From the NCBI GenBank assembly GCA_015489255.1, contig WGAD01000359.1, positions 1 through 5,180 of the forward strand: 5,180 nucleotides of DNA, read 5' to 3'. The notes beneath the pieces are model-generated. The model had not been told where the DNA came from. It was given only the letters and a program-made list of their open reading frames with translations, and ran no database searches. The stretch comes from Anaerolineales bacterium (GTDB taxonomy: Bacteria; Chloroflexota; Anaerolineae; Anaerolineales; Villigracilaceae). Within the stretch, counting starts at the first letter, position 1, and each line of letters opens with the position of its first letter. The position numbers and the translations under genes are program-made. Shown piece after piece: positions 1 to 5,180 of this stretch.

Positions 1-399
1 CGCATTGCGCAAAGTCTGGAAGATGCCCGACTCATTCCGCCCCATATCATCGGAAATTGGCAGCACAAAACAAGCCGCCAGCTGCCCCAGCGGCGTGCCG
101 GCCCCTGTAAACGTGGGCGAGTTGGGGAAAAAGCGTTTTTCAACCATCAAACGATAGAACGTCTTGGCCAGCTCGATGACATCGCCACCCCAGGCCTCTT
201 CGGCCTTGGCAATGTGGTAGGCCACCCGCCAGAACATTTCACCTACGGTTTCTACCGGTTTGCCATCCTCGCCGCGACGCAGGTAACGGCGTTCCAATAC
301 TGCTTGGGAATTCTCGCTCAGCTGAATATGAGGCAAGCCTGGCGGCATAGGGGGCGTGGGCAACAAGCCATGTTCTGCTTTCGTTTGCGTGCGGGTCAT
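1..399 (-). CDS. nrdJ: Class II (adenosylcobalamin-dependent) ribonucleotide reductase, N-terminal 133 residues, cut by window edge
   Basis: The reading frame opens at an ATG (399) and runs without a stop out of the window at position 1, so only the first 133 residues are visible. The product should reduce ribonucleotides to deoxyribonucleotides in the cytoplasm, using a cobalamin-generated thiyl radical. Recognisable blocks are [14 protein letters not shown] (27-40), the [12 protein letters not shown] segment (90-101) and [14 protein letters not shown] (105-118). Cys110 matches the N-terminal member of the redox-active cysteine pair, and the GIFQTL stretch follows it. The spacing and wording of these blocks resemble the B12-dependent NrdJ type more than class I NrdA. 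No ATP-cone precedes the catalytic domain. A clear Shine-Dalgarno, AAGGAGAG at 414-407, sits 7 bases before the ATG and supports this start. nrdR lies directly upstream on the same strand, which fits regulation by NrdR. Class assignment rests on the N-terminus only, because the radical-site cysteine and C-terminal cysteines are outside the window. Confidence 0.88.
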   Translation of the reverse strand, partial: MTRTQTKAEHGLLPTPPMPPGLPHIQLSENSQAVLERRYLRRGEDGKPVETVGEMFWRVAYHIAKAEEAWGGDVIELAKTFYRLMVEKRFFPNSPTFTGAGTPLGQLAACFVLPISDDMGRNESGIFQTLRNA

Positions 400-431
400 A
401 CGACAACTCTCCTTCCATTCCTGAAAATGAA

Positions 432-455
432 CGACGAGGCGCTGCGGCCTCGTCG
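432..455 (-). terminator. Hairpin between nrdR and nrdJ, possible weak terminator or attenuator
   Basis: The arms CGACGAGGC and GCCTCGTCG pair perfectly over 9 bp (432-440 with 447-455) around a 6-base loop. On the minus strand the stem is followed by TTCATTTTC, an imperfect U-tract. It starts 27 bases after the nrdR stop and ends 18 bases before the Shine-Dalgarno of nrdJ. That leaves no room for a normal promoter between hairpin and nrdJ. It could therefore reduce read-through into nrdJ or stabilise RNA ends. Terminator function is inferred from structure only. Confidence 0.5.
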
Positions 456-481
456 CTGGATTCGGCGCGGCGCGGTGTGTT

Positions 482-931
482 TCAGCCGCCTTCCAGCAGC
501 CGATCGATCTCCTGTCTGAGGGCGTGCAAATCGTCCAAACGCAAGTACACAATGGCGTAACGAATGTAGGCGATTTGGTCAATGGATTTGAGCTCCGCAA
601 TGACCAGATCGCCGATCATGCGCGAGGGCACTTCCGCTTTTCCTTGCTTTTGCAAAGCCGCCTCCACCCGCCGGATGATGCCCTGGATGGCCTCCGCAGA
701 AACCGGTCGTTTGGCGCAAGCAATGCGGATCCCGCGTTCCAGCTTGGCCGGATCGAATTCCTCTCGCGCCCCATCTTGCTTGACGATCAAAGGGAGCGTC
801 AGAATCGGGCTTTCGAAAGTGCTAAAACGCTGATTGCAGTGCGTGCACAGGCGACGGCGGCGCACCCCTTCCGGCTGTGGGGTGGTGTCGATCACGCGCA
901 ATTTGGATCCGCCACAATAAGGGCAATGCAT
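482..931 (-). CDS. nrdR: Transcriptional repressor NrdR
   Basis: NrdR represses ribonucleotide reductase operons by binding paired operator boxes, with its ATP-cone sensing ATP/dATP. The 149-residue length equals that of the E. coli protein. An N-terminal zinc ribbon is visible, with Cys3, Cys6, Cys29 and Cys32 as ligands. The basic run RRRR (24-27) precedes the second cysteine pair, and the RFSTFE block (35-40) follows it. The ATP-cone starts around VKQDG (50-54) and includes [19 protein letters not shown] (59-77), [10 protein letters not shown] (101-110) and AYIRYAIVY (121-129). The ATG at 931 gives the family's canonical MHCPYC start; upstream it has only a modest AAGGA-like ribosome site about 10 bases away. 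The gene starts a new unit after a 259-base gap and is followed after 82 bases by nrdJ, its likely target. The linker between cysteine pairs is two residues shorter than in E. coli, and the usual DSR motif reads DTT. Confidence 0.97.
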   Translation of the reverse strand: MHCPYCGGSKLRVIDTTPQPEGVRRRRLCTHCNQRFSTFESPILTLPLIVKQDGAREEFDPAKLERGIRIACAKRPVSAEAIQGIIRRVEAALQKQGKAEVPSRMIGDLVIAELKSIDQIAYIRYAIVYLRLDDLHALRQEIDRLLEGG

Positions 932-964
932 AATATAGGGTTCCTTTCCGCCATCTCAGGCGCT

Positions 965-984
965 AACCGGCATATATGGCGGTT
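965..984. promoter_or_regulatory. Near-perfect palindrome in the nrdR leader, candidate operator
   Basis: The 20 bases AACCGGCATATATGGCGGTT form a dyad with a single mismatched pair (G970/G979) around the self-complementary core CATATATG. NrdR boxes have the general consensus acaCwAtATaTwGtgt. This site shares the ATATAT centre but matches poorly in the flanks. It lies 34 bases upstream of the nrdR start codon, where an autoregulatory operator would be expected. The lack of a loop argues for a DNA-level protein site rather than an RNA hairpin. Its identity as an NrdR box is inference. Confidence 0.4.
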
Positions 985-1024
985 GTCTTACAACTTAATC
1001 ACTTTATTTGGGAGTGCGGCTTCC

Positions 1025-1053
1025 ATTCTAGCACAAAGGGCCGTGATTAAAAC
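1025..1053 (-). promoter_or_regulatory. Candidate promoter of the nrdR-nrdJ unit
   Basis: On the minus strand TAGAAT (1030-1025) matches five of six bases of the sigma-70 -10 hexamer TATAAT. The -35 side is weak: at 16-17 bases spacing it reads TTTTAA or GTTTTA in an AT-rich stretch. A start point near 1018 would give a leader of roughly 85 bases containing the palindrome at 965-984. It is the best -10 candidate I see between the mazG terminator and nrdR, but without a convincing -35 it stays tentative. Confidence 0.3.
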
Positions 1054-1083
1054 TTAAAATTTACTATCTCTGGCTTAAAATTT
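1053..1083. repeat. Two phased AT-rich direct repeats upstream of the nrdR promoter
   Basis: The 10-mer CTTAAAATTT occurs at 1053-1062 and again at 1074-1083, exactly 21 bases apart, or about two helical turns. On the transcribed minus strand each copy reads AAATTTTAAG. They sit directly upstream of the candidate -10 at 1030-1025, at about -36 to -65. They could act as an UP-element, a curved A-tract region or tandem sites for a regulator. Only the repetition and phasing are directly seen. Confidence 0.45.
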
Positions 1084-1101
1084 TCTTCTGCCGTTTTTTC
1101 C

Positions 1102-1165
1102 CGCCTGTTTAATGAAAGCCATTTCCCCCTTCTGGTAAAAGCCACTGGGGAAAGTAAAACAGGCG
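1102..1165. repeat. Nested imperfect inverted repeat between nrdR promoter and mazG terminator
   Basis: The outer arms CGCCTGTTT (1102-1110) and AAACAGGCG (1157-1165) are perfectly complementary over 9 bp. Inside them TTTCCCC (1122-1128) pairs with GGGGAAA (1147-1153) over 7 bp. The right outer arm is also the downstream arm of the mazG terminator, so the two structures are mutually exclusive. No reading frame or known RNA family is recognised here. The function is unknown, and the structure may be incidental. Confidence 0.35.
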
Positions 1166-1184
1166 CCGCAAAGGGGCGCCTGTT
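1151..1184 (-). terminator. Rho-independent terminator of mazG
   Basis: On the minus strand AACAGGCGCC (1184-1175) pairs perfectly over 10 bp with GGCGCCTGTT (1167-1158) around a 7-base loop. TTACTTT follows, so with the last stem bases a TTTTACTTT tract is formed. The stem begins six bases past the mazG stop codon at 1191-1193. Position, GC-rich stem and U-tract make this the most convincing terminator of the window. Confidence 0.85.
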
Positions 1185-1190
1185 CCGGTT

Positions 1191-2642
1191 TCAATCGTCA
1201 ACCAGGCGTTTGGCCTCCTGCCAGCACGCCTCCATCTCGTCCAACGACAAATTTTCCAAAGGCCGCCCCTGCTCCCGGGCGCAAGCCTCTATGTGAGTAA
1301 AGCGGCGGTAAAAACGGGCGTTGGCCTCGCGCAAAGCGTCTTCCGCGTCCACCCCTTTCCAGCGGCAGAAATTCACCAGCACAAAGAGCAGGTCTCCCAA
1401 TTCAGCGGCCACTTCTTGCGGGGTCTCCGCGGCACGTATTTCCTGGACTTCTTCCACCACTTTGTCGAGAACTTCTTCTATCGCCGGCCAATCGAACCCC
1501 ACGCGGGCCGCCCGCGCCTGGTATTTTTGCGCCACGGCCAGGGCGGGCATGGCGCGCGAAATGCCATCGAGCAGGCTTTTCTCTGCCTGTCCGTTGGCCG
1601 CCCGCTCCTGTTGTTTCAGCCGCTCCCAGTTTTGCAGCACTTCGCCGGCATCGCGGGCTTGCACATCGCCGAAGACGTGCGGGTGCCGACGGATGATTTT
1701 ATCGTGAACGGATTGCACTACCTCCGGCAAGGTGTATTCACCCGCTTCCGCTGCAATCACCGCATGAAGCACAATCTGCAGCAGCAGGTCGCCAAACTCC
1801 TCGCGCATTGCCGCCGGGTCGTCCGCATCCAGGGCTTCCAGCGCCTCGTAAGTCTCTTCCAGCAGGTGGCTGCGCAACGTCTGGTGCGTTTGTTTGCGGT
1901 CCCAGGGGCAACCATCCGGGGCGCGCAAATGCGCCACCACTTCGAAGAAATCTTCCAGCGCCGTGCCCGGAGATAGCGGCGGCAGGTAGAGCGCCGTCAA
2001 CAAGCCAATGTGCTCGCTGCGATCGATGGCATACAGTGGAAGGGATTCCACCCGTTCCGCGGCGGTGCCGGCTGCGTGCACCAGCTGCACCGGGTGGTCG
2101 TCCGGATAGATGGACATCAGCGTCAATTTGACATCCGAAGCCACCATGCGCGAATACACCTGCGCGATGAGCGCCGGGCGGCTGGGCGGGAAAGAAGGCA
2201 CATGCCTGGCGGCCAGTTCCAGCGCGTCCACCAGGGCGGTATGCGGATAGGGATCCAATCCCAGGGCCGCGCAAACGGGTTCGATAAAAGAAACCCCGGA
2301 TACCACGCGCAGGGGCAGGCCGGCGGCGCGCGCGCGACGCGCGATCTCCGGGCCGGTTGCCTCGGCGATGAACGGGTCGCCAGGGACGGCATAAATCACG
2401 CCCTGCGGGCGGGCGCCCAGGCGCAGCACTTCGTTCACAATAGCCGCATACACCTCTTCGAAGCGTTCTTTTTCTTCATACAAGGCATCGAAAGAACGCC
2501 AGTTGGCGGGCAGTTGAGGGACTGCCGGGTGTTGGGCTGTACGCAGCCAGACTTCCTCGGCAGAGGTCAGGGTTTCCCAGGCCGTGCGCGTCAGTTGCCC
2601 GGGGTCACCCGGCCCCAGGCCAACCAGGGTAATACCGGTCAT
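1191..2642 (-). CDS. mazG: Nucleoside triphosphate pyrophosphohydrolase MazG fused to an N-terminal tetrapyrrole-methylase-like domain (YabN type)
   Basis: This 483-residue protein joins two known modules. Residues 1 to about 225 look like a tetrapyrrole (corrin/porphyrin) methylase fold, with the glycine-rich GLGPGDP (8-14), YAVPGDP (84-90) and VVSGVSFIEP (113-122) motifs. Residues from about 230 are MazG. The first repeat has GCPWD (244-248), LLEETYE (260-266), EEFGDLL (281-287) and RRHPHVFGDV (318-327). The second has KVVEEVQEI (394-402) and AAELGDLL (412-419), again with the acidic metal-binding EExxE...ExxD pattern. MazG enzymes hydrolyse NTPs or dNTPs to monophosphate and pyrophosphate, and this fusion resembles Bacillus YabN. 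The role of the methylase-like half is not established, and a methyl acceptor cannot be read from the sequence. The ATG at 2642 is preceded by GGAAGGTG (2654-2647), and the GLGPGDP motif lies at the expected distance. A hairpin separates it from rpsI upstream, and a strong terminator closes it downstream. Confidence 0.93.
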   Translation of the reverse strand: MTGITLVGLGPGDPGQLTRTAWETLTSAEEVWLRTAQHPAVPQLPANWRSFDALYEEKERFEEVYAAIVNEVLRLGARPQGVIYAVPGDPFIAEATGPEIARRARAAGLPLRVVSGVSFIEPVCAALGLDPYPHTALVDALELAARHVPSFPPSRPALIAQVYSRMVASDVKLTLMSIYPDDHPVQLVHAAGTAAERVESLPLYAIDRSEHIGLLTALYLPPLSPGTALEDFFEVVAHLRAPDGCPWDRKQTHQTLRSHLLEETYEALEALDADDPAAMREEFGDLLLQIVLHAVIAAEAGEYTLPEVVQSVHDKIIRRHPHVFGDVQARDAGEVLQNWERLKQQERAANGQAEKSLLDGISRAMPALAVAQKYQARAARVGFDWPAIEEVLDKVVEEVQEIRAAETPQEVAAELGDLLFVLVNFCRWKGVDAEDALREANARFYRRFTHIEACAREQGRPLENLSLDEMEACWQEAKRLVDD

Positions 2643-2658
2643 GCATCACCTTCCATGC

Positions 2659-2698
2659 AAAAGCCGCAGAGCACCCGACGAAGGGCAGACTCTGCGGC
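2659..2698 (-). terminator. Hairpin with U-tract after rpsI, end of the ribosomal protein unit
   Basis: On the minus strand the arms (2690-2698 and 2663-2671, GCCGCAGAG and its complement) form a 9-bp perfect stem. A small CCC/GGG pairing lies inside the 18-base loop. TTTT (2662-2659) follows at once. It lies 23 bases past the rpsI stop and ends about four bases before the mazG Shine-Dalgarno. It looks like an intrinsic terminator, probably partial, because mazG has no obvious promoter after it. Confidence 0.72.
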
Positions 2699-2721
2699 CT
2701 GGATTGCGCGAAAAAGCAGGT

Positions 2722-3114
2722 TTAACGCTTGGTGTAGGTCGGAGCCTTGCGGGCGCGCTTGAGACCCGGTTTCTTGCGTTCCTTAACGCGGGCATCGCGG
2801 GTCAACAAGCCATGCTGACGCAACGCCGGCGTATAATCCGGGTTCATTTTGACAAACGCGCGCGCCAACCCCAGGCGGACGGCCTCCGTCTGCCCGGTCA
2901 CGCCGCCGCCCTTCACCAGGACGGACACATCGTAGCGGCTGCGGTTCTCACCGAGGGCCTTGAAAGCGAGCAGAATGGATTCCACATCGCCCAGGCGGGT
3001 GAAGTATTCTTCCAGCGTTTTGCCATTGACGACAAACTGGCCGCTGCCTTCCATCAGGCGCACCCGCGCCGTGCTTTCCTTACGGCGACCAATGCCTTCG
3101 TAGTATTGGGACAT
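2722..3114 (-). CDS. rpsI: 30S ribosomal protein S9
   Basis: S9 is a small-subunit protein of the head, and its C-terminal tail reaches the P-site tRNA. The 130-residue length is normal. The GIGRRKESTARV block (7-18) at the N-terminus, the GGGVTGQTEAVRLGLARAF region in the middle, and the highly basic tail (114-130) ending in the universal KR pair identify the family without ambiguity. The ATG at 3114 is preceded by an AGGAG site inside AAGAGGAGC (3132-3124). rplM ends 20 bases upstream, the usual rplM-rpsI pairing, so the two are almost certainly co-transcribed. The hairpin at 2698-2659 follows the stop. Confidence 0.98.
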   Translation of the reverse strand: MSQYYEGIGRRKESTARVRLMEGSGQFVVNGKTLEEYFTRLGDVESILLAFKALGENRSRYDVSVLVKGGGVTGQTEAVRLGLARAFVKMNPDYTPALRQHGLLTRDARVKERKKPGLKRARKAPTYTKR

Positions 3115-3134
3115 AACTCAACTGCTCCTCTTGG

Positions 3135-3575
3135 TTACTCAATCGGCTGCGGCTTCTGGGCAACATGCGGATGCTCAGGTCCGGCGTACACCTTCAGGCG
3201 CTTCAACAGTTTGCGCCCCAGGCGGTTGTGCGGCAACATGCCCCACACCGCCTTCTGGATCACGCGTTCCGGGTGGCGGGCGAGCTGTTCGCGCAGCGAG
3301 GTGACTTTCAAGCCGCCGGGATAGCCAGAATGGCGATAATACTTCTTGCTGTCCAGTTTGCTGGTCGTGCGGGTGCCCGTCACGCTAATGCGTTCCGCGT
3401 TGATCACCACGACGAAGTCGCCCATGTCCACGCCCGGCGTGAAGGTGGGTTTGTGTTTACCCAGCAAAATGGCTGCGATCTGCGTTGCCAGGCGGCCCAG
3501 GTTTTGCCCGTTGGCGTCAATCACATACCACTGACGCTCAATCTCGCCTGCTTTGGGGTAATAAGTCTTATACAC
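3135..3575 (-). CDS. rplM: 50S ribosomal protein L13
   Basis: L13 is an early-assembling large-subunit protein that binds 23S rRNA. The 146 residues show the family signatures: [19 protein letters not shown] (16-34), the [16 protein letters not shown] core (52-67), HSGYPGGLK (82-90), and the basic segment [21 protein letters not shown] (110-130) followed by AGPEHPH. Translation starts at GTG (3575), not ATG. An ATG at 3589 is out of frame, and GGAG at 3587-3584 lies 8 bases before the GTG. truA ends 38 bases upstream with no terminator between, and rpsI follows after 20 bases. I see no extended leader of the kind used for L13 autoregulation in E. coli. Confidence 0.98.
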   Translation of the reverse strand: MYKTYYPKAGEIERQWYVIDANGQNLGRLATQIAAILLGKHKPTFTPGVDMGDFVVVINAERISVTGTRTTSKLDSKKYYRHSGYPGGLKVTSLREQLARHPERVIQKAVWGMLPHNRLGRKLLKRLKVYAGPEHPHVAQKPQPIE

Positions 3576-3587
3576 GGTAGTCTCTCC
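3576..3587 (-). promoter_or_regulatory. Ribosome binding site deciding the GTG start of rplM
   Basis: On the minus strand GGAGA (3587-3583) precedes the GTG codon of rplM. From GGAG to the codon there are eight bases. The overlapping ATG at 3589-3587 cannot be the start because it is in another frame, so the site supports GTG initiation. Confidence 0.7.
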
Positions 3588-3613
3588 ATTACAGACAGTG
3601 TTTTATCCAAAAT

Positions 3614-4360
3614 TCAGTCAGGCGCATAACGCACCTGCACCAGAGTCAGCCCGCGAGCCGGCGCCAGGCCAGCCAGCGGAATGCCTGCCTGCCCATTTTG
3701 CAAAGCCGCGGTTACGGCTGCCAGGCTCAGGCGTCCTTGCGCCACCGCGGTTTGCACAAAAACCAGACGGCGCACCATGCGGTATAAAAAGGCGTTGGCT
3801 TCCACTTCGTAAAACCAGTGGTCGCCTTCTTGCCGCCAGGCAGTGTAAAAAACCTGCCGTACCGGGGTGCTTTCGGGTCGGGGCGGGGTACCGAAAGCGG
3901 AAAAGTCGTGCTCACCGGCAAAGAGGCGGGAAACCTGCTGCAACACAGCGCCATCCAGCGGCGGCCAGACGCGCCAGGCATAGCGTTCTTGCAGCGGATC
4001 GCGCACAGATTGACAATACAGATGATAACGATAACGCCGCGACCGCGCCGAAAAACGCGGGTGAAACCCGTCGGCGGCGCGCCGCAGGGCGCGTACCGCG
4101 ACATCAGGCGGCAAGTGCGCGTTTAGCGCCCGCTGTAGCGCTGCAACAGGGTGCGGCCAATCCAGGTCGAAGGCAGCCACCTGCCCTTCTGCGTGGACGC
4201 CGGCATCCGTGCGTCCGGCCAGCCATACGCTGCGTCCCGTCCAACCGAGGCTGCGCAAGGCTGTTTCCAGCACACCTTGCACCGTCCGCGCGTTCGCCTG
4301 CCGCTGGCTGCCGGAAAAACCAGTGCCGTCGTAGGCCAGGATGATCTGGTAACGTGCCAT
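3614..4360 (-). CDS. truA: tRNA pseudouridine(38-40) synthase TruA
   Basis: TruA converts uridines 38, 39 and 40 of the tRNA anticodon arm to pseudouridine. From the ATG at 4360 the protein has 248 residues, slightly shorter than the E. coli enzyme. It begins MARYQIILAYDGTGFSGSQRQ, the family's usual N-terminus. The catalytic aspartate is Asp52 in AGRTDAGVHAEGQ (48-60). Further blocks are ARSRRYRYHLY (105-115), GEHDFSAF (149-156) and ANAFLYRMVRRLV (188-200). An in-frame GTG at 4399 would add 13 residues (total 261) that look like translated spacer and do not match the family. I prefer the ATG, although neither start has a strong Shine-Dalgarno. The tryptophan often found in the FxGWQ motif is serine here. 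It sits 53 bases after rplQ and 38 before rplM, a common placement within this operon. Confidence 0.95.
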   Translation of the reverse strand: MARYQIILAYDGTGFSGSQRQANARTVQGVLETALRSLGWTGRSVWLAGRTDAGVHAEGQVAAFDLDWPHPVAALQRALNAHLPPDVAVRALRRAADGFHPRFSARSRRYRYHLYCQSVRDPLQERYAWRVWPPLDGAVLQQVSRLFAGEHDFSAFGTPPRPESTPVRQVFYTAWRQEGDHWFYEVEANAFLYRMVRRLVFVQTAVAQGRLSLAAVTAALQNGQAGIPLAGLAPARGLTLVQVRYAPD

Positions 4361-4413
4361 TAAGGTTGCCGCAGTGAGCCTGTGCGAGCGCCGGCCCACC
4401 GCGGATGGCCTGT

Positions 4414-4797
4414 TTAAATTTCTTCGACCAGTTCCAACAGCACCATCTCGGCGCCATCGCCCTGGCGCACGCCCAGTTTCAACATGCGCGTATAACCGCC
4501 GTTGCGTTCCGCATAGCGCGGCGCGATCTCATGGAAGATTTTGTAAACAACGGCGCGGTCATTGCCCAGGCGGGCGGCAACCAGGCGCTGTGCGTGAACC
4601 TTGCCGGCTGCATCGGCTTCTGCGCTGCGGCGGGCAATGGTGATCAAACGTTCCGCTTCCCCGCGGATGGCTTCTGCCTTGGCGCGGGTGGTGCGAATGC
4701 GTTCATTCATAAACAATTGCTTGATGAGCGTACGGCGCAACCCTTTGCGCGCGCCAGCGCTCCGTCCCAGTTTCTTGCCAAACACGTTGTGTCGCAT
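4414..4797 (-). CDS. rplQ: 50S ribosomal protein L17
   Basis: L17 is a large-subunit protein near the exit of the peptide tunnel. Its length, 127 residues, equals that of E. coli L17. The N-terminus MRHNVFGKKLGRSAGARKGL (1-20), the RIRTTRAKAEAIRGEAERLIT block (33-53) and the C-terminal segment NGGYTRMLKLGVRQGDGAEMVLLELV are typical. The ATG at 4797 has GGAG (4809-4806) eight bases upstream, lying over the last codons of rpoA; the intergenic gap is only 5 bases, which suggests translational coupling. truA follows on the same strand. Confidence 0.98.
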   Translation of the reverse strand: MRHNVFGKKLGRSAGARKGLRRTLIKQLFMNERIRTTRAKAEAIRGEAERLITIARRSAEADAAGKVHAQRLVAARLGNDRAVVYKIFHEIAPRYAERNGGYTRMLKLGVRQGDGAEMVLLELVEEI

Positions 4798-4802
4798 TTT
4801 TT

Positions 4803-5180
4803 CTACTCCGCAGTTTCGTCTTTCTTCAGGTAACCCTTTTCGGTCATCTTGTCCACCAGCTCCTGGTAGCTTTTCTCGCCAAAGTTGCGGATGGACATCA
4901 GCGCTTGTTCGCCTTTTTCCAATAATTCAAGCACATCGCCAACAGTGGAGATTCCCGTGCGTTTTAGCGAGTTGAACACGCGCACCGATAAGTCGAGGGC
5001 TTCGATAGGCGTTTCGGCAATTTCATTCTTTACCGAGGCCGTCTTTTGCGGCACATCGACGATGGGCGTCAGGGTTTCTTCCGAAACGCCGGCAATATAA
5101 CGCAAGTGCTGGATGAGAATGCGCCCCGATTTGCTGAGCGCTTCTTCTGGCGTCATGGTGCCATCCGTCCAGATTTCCAG
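4803..5180 (-). CDS. rpoA: DNA-directed RNA polymerase subunit alpha, C-terminal 125 residues, cut by window edge
   Basis: The frame enters at 5180 and ends at TAG (4805-4803). The visible start LEIWTDGTMTPEEALSKSGR is the end of the N-terminal domain, so the methionine at 5156 is internal and not the start. A linker of some 30 residues leads to the alpha-CTD, IEALDLSVRVFNSLKRTGIS (59-78 of the visible part). It includes Arg67, the counterpart of the UP-element-contacting arginine (E. coli R265), and NFGEKS (99-104), the second DNA-contacting loop. The alpha-CTD binds promoter upstream DNA and activators. rplQ follows after 5 bases, the classical pairing. Confidence 0.98.
   Translation of the reverse strand: MEIWTDGTMTPEEALSKSGRILIQHLRYIAGVSEETLTPIVDVPQKTASVKNEIAETPIEALDLSVRVFNSLKRTGISTVGDVLELLEKGEQALMSIRNFGEKSYQELVDKMTEKGYLKKDETAE

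Noticed and set aside
524..1057. Plus-strand open frame of about 177 codons antisense to nrdR and its upstream region
   Set aside because: No recognisable family, no convincing ribosome site, and it overlaps the intact nrdR and its likely control region.
1293..1976. Long open frame on the plus strand (about 227 codons) opposite mazG
   Set aside because: It lies entirely antisense to a clearly conserved gene, its translation shows no recognisable domain, and such frames are common opposite GC-rich coding sequence.
2010..2762. Plus-strand open frame of about 250 codons spanning the mazG 5' end and the rpsI 3' end
   Set aside because: It runs across two well-identified genes and a terminator on the other strand, and its low-complexity Arg/Gly/Gln-rich translation looks like antisense shadow.
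3598..4344. Plus-strand open frame of about 248 codons antisense to truA
   Set aside because: The translation is rich in Ala, Arg and Pro without motifs, and the minus strand carries an intact TruA with all its signatures.
4361..4399. GTG at 4399 as an upstream start for truA
   Set aside because: The added 13 residues do not match the TruA N-terminus, and the ATG at 4360 gives the usual beginning; no strong Shine-Dalgarno favours the GTG.
1..5180. CRISPR array, insertion sequence, tRNA or rRNA gene, or toxin-antitoxin pair
   Set aside because: No regularly spaced repeats, transposase frame, cloverleaf or rRNA-like stretch was seen. MazG here is a housekeeping pyrophosphohydrolase fusion and is not accompanied by mazEF.

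Overview
The window is a compact, essentially single-stranded stretch of bacterial chromosome. Every gene I can support lies on the minus strand, so the biological reading order runs from position 5180 down to 1. The order is rpoA (3' part), rplQ, truA, rplM, rpsI, a nucleotide pyrophosphohydrolase of the MazG/YabN type, nrdR, and the 5' part of a class II ribonucleotide reductase gene (nrdJ). Base composition is moderately GC-rich. The housekeeping order rpoA-rplQ-truA-rplM-rpsI is widespread in bacteria. The fused methylase-MazG protein, the class II reductase behind nrdR, and the general look of the proteins would fit a Chloroflexota (Anaerolineae-like) genome. That assignment is an impression, not something the sequence proves.

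Region by region: 5180-2722 is the tail of the alpha-operon type ribosomal cluster. It encodes the RNA polymerase alpha subunit C-terminal domain, ribosomal proteins L17, L13 and S9, and the tRNA pseudouridine synthase TruA. Gaps are short (8 to 53 bases) and I see no terminators between the genes, so it probably forms one transcript. A hairpin followed by TTTT at 2698-2659 closes this unit, but the ribosome binding site of mazG begins only a few bases beyond it. mazG (2642-1191) is closed by a strong hairpin terminator (1184-1151). An AT-rich intergenic region of 259 bases (932-1190) follows. It holds phased direct repeats, a candidate promoter and a near-perfect palindrome, and it leads into nrdR. 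nrdR and nrdJ are separated by 82 bases that include another hairpin.

Functionally there are two themes. One is gene expression machinery (polymerase, ribosome, tRNA modification). The other is nucleotide metabolism: MazG hydrolyses nucleoside triphosphates, NrdR is the ATP/dATP-sensing repressor of reductase genes, and NrdJ makes deoxyribonucleotides with adenosylcobalamin. I do not see a novel defence, mobile or otherwise undescribed system here. The points worth a second look are regulatory: the nrdR upstream region and the hairpins placed directly in front of mazG and nrdJ.
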